From: Polyangium jinanense
Lineage (GTDB): Bacteria; Myxococcota; Polyangia; Polyangiales; Polyangiaceae
Direction: 5' to 3'
Assembly: GCF_028435365.1 (NCBI RefSeq)
Contig: NZ_JAGTJJ010000093.1
Location: 1-32,639 of the forward strand
DNA: 32,639 bases
Shown here in pieces: positions 21,601 to 28,149 of the stretch. The notes beneath the pieces were generated by a model, which ran no database searches, was not told the DNA's origin, and saw only the letters and a list, made by a program, of their open reading frames with translations. The first letter of the stretch is position 1. Each line of letters begins with the position of its first letter. Made by a program: the position numbers and the translations under genes.

Positions 21601-22774
21601 AGAACAGCAGCGCACCGCCGAGCGCGCCCGCGACGTACCCGCCGCGCGCCCGCGCGATCTGGACGCACGCATCCTGCTGGACGCGGAGGATCTCGTCGAG
21701 CTCCTCGAGCTCGACGGCGCCGGGCTTCACGCTCCCGGCCGTGAATGCGCAGCATACGGCCGTGATCTGCCGCCGCTCCCCTTCGATCAGGCGCACGCGC
21801 CTCTCTCCGCTGCCTTCCGGGCTGTCGCTGCCGAGGGCCCGAGCCTCGTCCGTGCTCTTTGGCGAAGGTCGCGCTGTCCAGTCGCTTGGCGCGAGATCGC
21901 TGAGATCGAGGGCCTCGAGCTCGCGCAGGAGCTTCTCCGCCGTCACGCCTCGCGCGGCGGGCTCCTTCTCGGTCACGCGCCGGAGCATGCGGCCGAGCGG
22001 GTGGTCCGCGATCCTCGCGGGGATGGGAATGGGCTCGGACGAAAGCTGCGCGGCCATCACCTCGGCCACCGTCGCGCCCTCGACCGCCCGCTTGCCGGTG
22101 AGGCATTCGAGAAAGACGAGCCCCCACGCATAGAGATCCGATCGCCGGGTCAGGGGCAGCCCGCGGAGCTGCTCGGGTGCCGCATAAGCGGGCGTCCCGA
22201 GCGACTCGTTGGTCATCGTGATCCGGCCTGCGTCGCCGCGCGCCTCCTCCACGAGCGCGCCGACGCCGAAATCGGCCACGAGCACGTTTCGCCGCGCGCC
22301 GGTGGTGGTCACGATGAGATTGGCAGGCTTCAAGTCCCGGTGCACCACGCCGCTCGCATGCGCGCAGGCGAGCGCGTCGAGGACCTGCAGCATGAAGTGC
22401 TGCGCCTCGAGCGGGTTCAGGCTGCCCTCTTCGGCGAGCACCTTGGCGAGGTCTTTCCCGGGCACGAACTCGAAGACCGAATACACGAGCCCTGGCTCGG
22501 GCTGCCCCGAATCGAGCAAATGCACGATGTTCGGGTGGTGCATCTGCGCGCAGATGCGCACCTCGCGCTGGAAGCGAGCGATTCTCTTGCCGTGCAGGGG
22601 CCCCCTCGGGTCCTCCGCGATCCGGAGCACTTTCACGGCGACCGCCTGGTTGGTGGTCCATTGCCGTGCCTTGTAAACGGTGGAGAACGCTCCCTCGCCC
22701 AACGTCTCGAGGAGCTCGTATCGCCCTACGAGCGCTGTGCTGATTGCCGTTTTCCTCACCGGCGTGCCGCCCAT
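18680..22774 (-). CDS. Ser/Thr kinase - degenerate cyclase - AAA ATPase - TPR protein (TOMM kinase/cyclase type)
   Basis: 1364 aa. The kinase is complete: GEGAFSTV loop, Lys 48 in VAVK, HRDLKPAN (145-152), DFG (168-170) and AAPE. The cyclase-like domain (about 330-525) starts RRQITAVCCAF, but both metal Asp positions are lost (Ala 343 for FAD, Gly 386 in GALGGALLFYFG), so it is a pseudo-cyclase. It is followed by an ATPase with Walker A GEAGIGKSRL (about 553-562) and Walker B LVLVAEDVHWAD, then a long TPR-like helical C-terminus. This is a close relative of the kinase at 12175-13803 with an added STAND-type module, and it belongs with the TOMM kinase/cyclase fusions. It lies upstream of, and on the same strand as, the precursor genes (133 bp to precursor 2). 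ATG 22774 was chosen for its GGGGGG Shine-Dalgarno; a GTG 7 codons upstream is the alternative. Confidence 0.88.
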   Translation of the reverse strand: MGGTPVRKTAISTALVGRYELLETLGEGAFSTVYKARQWTTNQAVAVKVLRIAEDPRGPLHGKRIARFQREVRICAQMHHPNIVHLLDSGQPEPGLVYSVFEFVPGKDLAKVLAEEGSLNPLEAQHFMLQVLDALACAHASGVVHRDLKPANLIVTTTGARRNVLVADFGVGALVEEARGDAGRITMTNESLGTPAYAAPEQLRGLPLTRRSDLYAWGLVFLECLTGKRAVEGATVAEVMAAQLSSEPIPIPARIADHPLGRMLRRVTEKEPAARGVTAEKLLRELEALDLSDLAPSDWTARPSPKSTDEARALGSDSPEGSGERRVRLIEGERRQITAVCCAFTAGSVKPGAVELEELDEILRVQQDACVQIARARGGYVAGALGGALLFYFGYPAAREGDAQRAAEAAFAALDEMSRQSAALEARRGVRAELRVGMHTGMVVARELREPASAGPGYVVGGTPKLACRLSLLAQPGAIVVSGETYRLLRGHFAFEEGGEHRLDNVTAPVEFYHLQQGPPEGERMAPLVGRARELETLLEWWRRARDGAGQAVVVCGEAGIGKSRLIHELRERIRGEDHTWLECRCSPHAMNSPFYPIIEAWMRLLWPEGEARAEGSAERLEALLTTYGFDLAEAMPILASLLSIPLPARWAPLDVSPQKLRELTRHAVLSFLFEMAERERLVLVAEDVHWADPSTLELFTQLTDELASARVYAIFCARPEVLSRWSPPAAHHVKLERLGRPEVEQLARAATAGRSLPTEVLDRIAARTDGVPLFVEELVQMMIESGALVEQAGRYQLADRLSDFSIPNTLRDLLMARLDRLGKAKETAQVAAAIGREFTFDLIRAVSPLEPDELREHLDQLVASDLVHCKRRLKNPVYLFKHVLVRDAAYESMLKRSRREVHARIAAALEEKFPDIPEARPELFAYHLAAADQKSRAIGYAQKAAMSALQRSANREAIEHATEALGWLPVIEDAGERAVVELELNGSLMPALMATRGHAAPEPASVARRSQEILDRMGDHPLAFVASWTLLLYYHNLGYRDQPIAMAQQLLAAGERKNEPVQQAAALIVLGECLFLAGRFEEARTSLERALMLYDPAEHHQYAVMLGTDPQVHAQSVLSLSLWLMGYPERSLALGMAALARARELKHANTLGLALVYVAGLRHYRREPEQVLEVSCELIDLGERMGLDPWRMMGTALVAWVERDVEAVSRCVSMFPSFQGQTALPYWSSLVAESEAAVGRLGDACARLRQGLALAVEWREVYYVAELHRLLGTYLLALGQGEMGEAEHHFREAIDVARGQGARMLELRATVELCRILQTRGQIDEARRMLEEAHGWFTEGFETVDLKDARALLGELSPSSQSR

Positions 22775-22833
22775 CTCGCCCCCCTCGCCGAGCACGTGGT
22801 GTCAAAGTTAGAACGGGCGCTGGTAAGCACAAT

Positions 22834-22849
22834 ACGTGCTCGCGCACGT
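22834..22849. promoter_or_regulatory. ACGTGC/GCACGT dyad, possible operator
   Basis: A 6-bp perfect inverted repeat with a 4-nt spacer, 60 bp upstream of the minus-strand kinase start. A further GCACGTG lies at 22792-22798. The repetition of the half-site hints at a regulator binding site; no regulator is identified. Confidence 0.3.
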
Positions 22850-23073
22850 GGGGGCCTAGCGGCAGGCTCGCTCGTCCGTCGGGGAGGACGGCCAGGTCGA
22901 GCCGACACAGGCGCTCGGGGCCTTCGAGGATGTCAATGGCCGCCCCCGCCCGCGCGGTGAGGACGCTCGAGCTCGTCCACCGCCTGCATCCGTAATCAAT
23001 TTCGCAAATCCATCTCCGTAAGCAACAGCAGTACGGAACACATCCGTCCCAAGCGGGATAGATTTGTCCGCGC

Positions 23074-23101
23074 TTGATTTCCCCACAAGCGCGCCTCTAG
23101 A
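23074..23101 (+). promoter_or_regulatory. Candidate sigma-70-like promoter of the 23195 gene
   Basis: TTGATT (23074-23079), a 16-bp spacer and TCTAGA (23096-23101). Both boxes are 4/6 matches to consensus, set in a region less GC-rich than its surroundings. It would give a leader of about 87 nt that includes the CTGCTG/CAGCAG hairpin at its start. Confidence 0.35.
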
Positions 23102-23194
23102 CTGCTGGTTTCATCAGCAGACCGTGGAGAGGGGCGCAGGGATGCGCAAAGGGGCGCGACGCGCGTGGAAGCGACGCGCCGGACAGGGGGAGCT

Positions 23195-26100
23195 ATGTCG
23201 CAGTTCTTGGCAACTGACGAAACAACGGCCGACGTCAAGGGGTTCGAGATCACGACCAAAATCGGCGAGGGCGTCAGATATGTGACGTACCGCGCCCGCC
23301 GGTGGACCGACGGGCTCACCGTGGCCGTGAAGGTCATGGAGGCCGACTACAGCCGAATCGCGGATGTCGCGCGCCTCAAGCATACCTACAGCATCGTTCA
23401 ACGGATCGATTCGGAGAAGATCGTCAAGGTCCACGGCGTCGAGGAGCAACGGGATAGCCTGGCGGTCATCACCGAATACGTTCCCGGCTCCACGCTGGCC
23501 AGCGTCCTGCAGGGGCGCGGAAGGCTCGAAATCGGTGAATTCCTGGGCCTCGGCATCTCGCTGGCCGAAGCCCTGGCCGAGATCCACCGCCACGGCCTCA
23601 TCCACGGTGACATGAGGCCCCAGAACATCCTGCTCGGCGAGAGAAATCAGGTCAAGCTCACCGGCTTCGGCGTCGATTGCGTCGTGACGCGGGAGAAAGA
23701 GGAGATCTATAGCCGCCGCGTCCTGTCGGAGGTGCTCCCCTACACCTCGCCCGAGCAGACGAGCCGCATGAACCGCAGCGTGGACTACCGGACGGACATG
23801 TACTCGCTGGGGGTCGTCTTTTACGAGATGCTCGTGGGGCGCAGGCCTTTCGAGGCAGAGGACCCGCTCGAGCTGATCCACGCCCATATCGCCGCGACGC
23901 CCCGTTCGCCCTCGGAGGCGCGGCCCGAGGTGCCCGAGGCGCTCTCCGCCATCCTCCTCAAGCTGCTCAGCAAGGGCGCCGAGGATCGCTACAACAGCGC
24001 CGAGGGCCTGCGGGTCGACCTCGCGGAGTGCCAGCGGCAATGGGAGGCGATCGGCTGGATCGAGCCGTTCGTCCTCGGCCAGCACGACAGGAGTGACCTC
24101 CTCCAGATCCATCAGGGGCTTTACGGTCGGGAAAAGGACATCCGCAAGCTCATCGAGTCGTTCGACGACGTGCTCCGCGGCAGGCGAGCGATCATCCTGG
24201 TGTCGGGATATTCGGGCATCGGGAAATCCTCCCTCGTCCAGGAGATCTTGAAGCCGCTCGCGCGGGAAAAGGGCTATTACATCAGCGGAAAGTACGACCA
24301 GTACATCCGCGACACCCCCTACAGCGCCGTGATCCAGGCGTTCGACGCGCTCATCAAGCAGCTCCTCTGCGAGAGCGAGGAGCGGCTCGCGGCGTGGCGG
24401 GACGCCATTCTGAGCGCCCTCGGCAGCAACGGGCAGGTCCTCTGCGACTTTTTGCCCTCGATCAAGCACATCATCGGCGAGCAGCCGCCCGTCCCCGCGC
24501 TCGGCCCGGTCGAGGCGCAGAACCGCTTCAACCTCTACTTCAAGAAGTTCGTCTCGGTGTTTGCCCGGCCGGCCCACCCGCTCGTGATCTTCCTCGACGA
24601 CCTGCAATGGGTGGACTCGGCGAGCTTGAGCCTGATCAAGACCATCCTCGCGGACGAGGACAGGGCGGCTCTCTTCTTTTGCGGCGCCTACCGGGACAAC
24701 GAGGTGAGCCCGACCCACGCCTTCATGGTCGCGCTCGAGGAGCTCGAGCAGGGCGGCATCGAGGTCGTCGACATCGTCCTCGAACCCCTCGAGATCGCCC
24801 ACCTGAGCGCCCTGATCAAGGACAGCCTCGGCGTACGCGACGGCGACGCGCTCGCCTCGGTGGTGCTGAAAAAGACGGGCGGCAATCCATTCTTCGTGAA
24901 GCGGTTCATGCGGCACCTGTACGAGGCGAAGGTGCTCTACCGCGATCCCACGGCGGGATGGCGCTGGGATCTGTCGGCCATCGAGCGATTGGACTACTCC
25001 GACAACGTCCTCGGCCTCATGGCGGAGACCATCCGGCGCCTCCCGCCGCGCACGCAAGACGTCCTCCGGGTGGCCTCGGCGATCGGCAACATCATCGATC
25101 TGGAGGTCTTGAACGCCGTCAGCGCGACCCCTCCCGACGAGACGTACGCGAGCCTGGAGGAAGCCATCCGCGAGGGCTTGATCGTGACCGCGGGCGAACA
25201 GCTCCGCTTCGCGCACGACAAGATCCAGGAAGCCGCCTACTCCTTGATCCCGGCGGGGGAGAGGGCCGCGTGCCATTATCGGATCGGACAGATCCTTCTC
25301 CTCAAGCTGGATCCCGACAAGGGCCAGAACCTGTTCGACATCGTCAATCACCTGAACAACGCGGGTGATTTGATCACGGCGCCCGACGCGCGGCTCGATT
25401 CCGCGCGGCTCAATTTGAAGGTCGCCGGGCGCGCCGAGGAGTCAGGCGCCTTCTCCGCTGCGCTCAAGTATCTCGAGCATGGCCTTTCCATGCTGCCCCA
25501 AGACGCGTGGAGCTCGGAGTACGGGCTTTCGTTCGCCTATCACACGAAAAAGGGCACGCTCGAGTCGCTTTGCGAGCGGCACGACGACGCGCTCGCGACC
25601 CTCGCCGCTTGCTTCGAGAAAGCCCAGGGGCGCCTGCACCAGACGGAGGTCCGGCGCCTGATCATGAACGTGCAGATCCTGAAGAACGATCTGCTCGCCG
25701 CCCTCGACGAGGGGCTCGCTGCACTGCGAGCATTCGGCATCCATTTGCCGCCCTTCCCGGACGCGAATGCGCTCGCCGCCGAGCGCGCGCAGACGTTCGC
25801 CATGATCGGCGACCGGCCCGTCGCCTCGCTCATCGACCTGCCCTTGCAGAACGACCCGGAGATCGCCGTGCTGCAGGATGTCCTGCAGGAGCTGTTCACG
25901 CCCTGCTACCAGCTCGGCACGAACAACCTGGCTATCACGATCATGAAGATGCTGCAAAACACGTTGACCCACGGCATCTCCAAGAACTCGATCTTCGCGT
26001 TCATGAACTTCGGGACCGTCCTGTGCGCCAGCATGGATGTCGAGAAGGGGTACGAGTTCGGCCGAGCGGCAGCCCGCCTCAACGAGATTCACCCGGACAA

Positions 26101-28123
26101 GAAGTCCGAGGCCATGCTGGCCAACATGTGGGCGGCGTGGGTCCAGCACTGGAAGGAGGGCTATACGACCTACAAGGCGACGCTGCGCAGAGGAATGCAC
26201 ACCGGCGTCGAGACGGGTCAATACATCTGGGCATTCTACAACACGGCCAATGCCAGCACGAACAGCCTTCTCCAGGGGCGCCACATCCAGGAAATCCTCG
26301 AAGAGGCACGGCAATACCAGCCGCTCTGCAAGCTCGACAAATTCAACGCAATGACCTGGATGGTCAGCGCCATCGCCGAGGTTTGCGAGGATCTGGGCAG
26401 GCCCGCGGACGCGGACACGTCGTCGCGCGTCGCCTGGGTCGACATGAACGTCATCAAGGAGGAAGCCCGGAAGATCAACAACACGGCTTCGCTCTACTTC
26501 GCGAACGTATACGACGTCATCGGAGGTGTCTTCAAGGGCGCCTACGAAGAGGTCGCGGAGATGTGGGGCACGACGGATCCTGCCGGCGACGTCATGCTCC
26601 CGGCCTGGCACGCGACGCCCTGCTTCTACTTTTATGGCGGAGTGGCCTTCGCGCGGGCTTCCATGACCGTGTCCCCGGACCTGCGAGAAGCGTACCTCGC
26701 GAGGCTCCACGATTGCGTGCGCAGAATGGACCTCTGGGCGGAGCTCAATCCGGAGAGCCTACGCCACCGCAGCCTCTTGCTGAAGGCAGAGCTTGCCCGG
26801 ATCGAGCAATCCGAAGGCGCGGGCAACCTGTACGACCAGGGGATCACCGCCGCCCGAGAAGGAGGATTCGCCCATGACGAGGCCCTGGGCAACGAGCTCT
26901 GCGCCCGTCATTACCTCGACCTTGGCAGGTCGTTCCTCGCGCGTGCGTACCTGGCCGAGGCGCATCGGGCCTATGCTCGGTGGGGCGCCGTCCGCGTCAC
27001 GGAGCGCCTCGAGAAGGATTTCCCGCACGTGCTCCGGCCGGACACCGGGCTGCGCCGCGTCGAACGCGTGCCGGACGGAGATCACGCCGCGCGCGAGCTC
27101 GACCTCGGCGTCGTCATCAAGGCCTCGCAGGCGATCTCGGGCGAGATCCTGTTCCCCCGGCTCCTCCAGAAGCTGATGCACGTCATCCTCGAGAGCGCGG
27201 GCGCTCGAAAGGGGTTCGTGATCCTTCGGGAAAACGAGCGGCTCGTGATCCGGGCCGAGGGCCATATCGATCGGTCGGAGATCCGTGTGCTCCCGGCGTC
27301 GCCCCTGGAATCGCGCCAGGATCTGGCCACCAGCGTGGTGAAATACGTGGCGAGGACGGCGGAGAGTGTCGTCCTCCACGAAGGGGCGAAAAACAGCCCC
27401 TTCGCGGAAGATTCCTACATCGAGAAGAGCCAGCCCCGATCGCTCCTTTCGGCGCCCATCCTCCGGCAAGGGCGCCTCGTCGGGGTGATCTACCTGGAAA
27501 ACGAGCTCGCAGCCGGCGTGTTCACGCCGGATCGAATGGAGATGCTCCGGCTCTTGTCGGCGCAGGTCGCCATTTCCATCGAAAACGCGCTGCTCTATTC
27601 GAGCCTCGAGGAAAACGTGCGCGCGAGGACCATGGAGATCGAGGAAGCCAACGCTCGGATCCTTTCGCTCAATGCCGAGCAGCAGCACCGGCAGGAGATC
27701 GAGCTCTTGCAAAAGCAGGACCTCATCGCGCAGCAAAAAGAGCTCATCCGCGTCCTTTCCACGCCGATCCTCGAGGTGTGGGACGGCGTGCTCACCATTC
27801 CGATCGTGGGCGTCATCGACGAGGAGCGCTCCGCCATCATCACGCAGAACCTCCTCGCGCGCATCGTCGAGACCCAATCGAAGTTCGCGATCATCGATCT
27901 CACCGGCGTCGGCGAGATGGATCCGGGGACGGCCGAGCACATCGTGCGTATCATCGGAGCCGTGCGGCTCCTCGGCGCGAGGAGTGTCATCACGGGCATC
28001 CAGCCCGCCGTGGCGCGCGCCATGATCTCGCTCGACGTCAATCTGAGCAGCATCCTGACGCGCTCCAACCTTCGCGATGGCCTGCGTGCGTGCCTGAGCT
28101 TCGGACGGGGCAAACCTTCCTGA
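23195..28123 (+). CDS. Degenerate kinase - AAA ATPase - TPR - GAF - STAS signalling protein
   Basis: 1642 aa, soluble. The N-terminal kinase fold (about 17-290) keeps Lys 46 (VAVK). However, the catalytic loop is HGDMRPQN (137-144) in place of HRDxKPxN, and DFG is GFG (157-159), so phosphotransfer is doubtful. The ATPase has Walker A GYSGIGKSSL (about 339-348) and Walker B LVIFLDDLQWVD (about 465). A long helical/TPR region follows to about 1290. A GAF domain (about 1304-1468) has 'SLLSAPILRQGRLVGVIYLEN'. A coiled coil (about 1475-1515) leads to a C-terminal RsbR-like STAS domain with 'LSTPILEVWDGVLTIPIVG', 'IDLTGV' and 'VITGI'; the two Thr phosphorylated in RsbR are present. This suggests an input scaffold of a stressosome or partner-switching pathway. 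ATG 23195 has GGGGGAG 3 nt upstream. It is convergent with the decarboxylase gene (26-bp gap). Confidence 0.88.
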   Translation: MSQFLATDETTADVKGFEITTKIGEGVRYVTYRARRWTDGLTVAVKVMEADYSRIADVARLKHTYSIVQRIDSEKIVKVHGVEEQRDSLAVITEYVPGSTLASVLQGRGRLEIGEFLGLGISLAEALAEIHRHGLIHGDMRPQNILLGERNQVKLTGFGVDCVVTREKEEIYSRRVLSEVLPYTSPEQTSRMNRSVDYRTDMYSLGVVFYEMLVGRRPFEAEDPLELIHAHIAATPRSPSEARPEVPEALSAILLKLLSKGAEDRYNSAEGLRVDLAECQRQWEAIGWIEPFVLGQHDRSDLLQIHQGLYGREKDIRKLIESFDDVLRGRRAIILVSGYSGIGKSSLVQEILKPLAREKGYYISGKYDQYIRDTPYSAVIQAFDALIKQLLCESEERLAAWRDAILSALGSNGQVLCDFLPSIKHIIGEQPPVPALGPVEAQNRFNLYFKKFVSVFARPAHPLVIFLDDLQWVDSASLSLIKTILADEDRAALFFCGAYRDNEVSPTHAFMVALEELEQGGIEVVDIVLEPLEIAHLSALIKDSLGVRDGDALASVVLKKTGGNPFFVKRFMRHLYEAKVLYRDPTAGWRWDLSAIERLDYSDNVLGLMAETIRRLPPRTQDVLRVASAIGNIIDLEVLNAVSATPPDETYASLEEAIREGLIVTAGEQLRFAHDKIQEAAYSLIPAGERAACHYRIGQILLLKLDPDKGQNLFDIVNHLNNAGDLITAPDARLDSARLNLKVAGRAEESGAFSAALKYLEHGLSMLPQDAWSSEYGLSFAYHTKKGTLESLCERHDDALATLAACFEKAQGRLHQTEVRRLIMNVQILKNDLLAALDEGLAALRAFGIHLPPFPDANALAAERAQTFAMIGDRPVASLIDLPLQNDPEIAVLQDVLQELFTPCYQLGTNNLAITIMKMLQNTLTHGISKNSIFAFMNFGTVLCASMDVEKGYEFGRAAARLNEIHPDKKSEAMLANMWAAWVQHWKEGYTTYKATLRRGMHTGVETGQYIWAFYNTANASTNSLLQGRHIQEILEEARQYQPLCKLDKFNAMTWMVSAIAEVCEDLGRPADADTSSRVAWVDMNVIKEEARKINNTASLYFANVYDVIGGVFKGAYEEVAEMWGTTDPAGDVMLPAWHATPCFYFYGGVAFARASMTVSPDLREAYLARLHDCVRRMDLWAELNPESLRHRSLLLKAELARIEQSEGAGNLYDQGITAAREGGFAHDEALGNELCARHYLDLGRSFLARAYLAEAHRAYARWGAVRVTERLEKDFPHVLRPDTGLRRVERVPDGDHAARELDLGVVIKASQAISGEILFPRLLQKLMHVILESAGARKGFVILRENERLVIRAEGHIDRSEIRVLPASPLESRQDLATSVVKYVARTAESVVLHEGAKNSPFAEDSYIEKSQPRSLLSAPILRQGRLVGVIYLENELAAGVFTPDRMEMLRLLSAQVAISIENALLYSSLEENVRARTMEIEEANARILSLNAEQQHRQEIELLQKQDLIAQQKELIRVLSTPILEVWDGVLTIPIVGVIDEERSAIITQNLLARIVETQSKFAIIDLTGVGEMDPGTAEHIVRIIGAVRLLGARSVITGIQPAVARAMISLDVNLSSILTRSNLRDGLRACLSFGRGKPS

Positions 28124-28149
28124 GAACGTCGATCGGTTGAAGAGCCGCG

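Larger units (their letters stand above)
22775..23194. other. Divergent promoter region between two kinase genes
   Basis: A 420-bp non-coding gap. It contains an ACGTGC-TCGC-GCACGT dyad (22834-22849) and a second GCACGTG at 22792-22798 near the minus-strand gene start. It also has an AT-richer stretch (22996-23110) with the promoter candidate listed separately and a CTGCTG-N7-CAGCAG hairpin at 23102-23120. I see no small gene here. Confidence 0.5.

Noticed and set aside
23114..25351. 745-aa minus-strand ORF opposite the pseudokinase
   Set aside because: Shadow with no motifs; the plus frame carries kinase-fold and AAA signatures.
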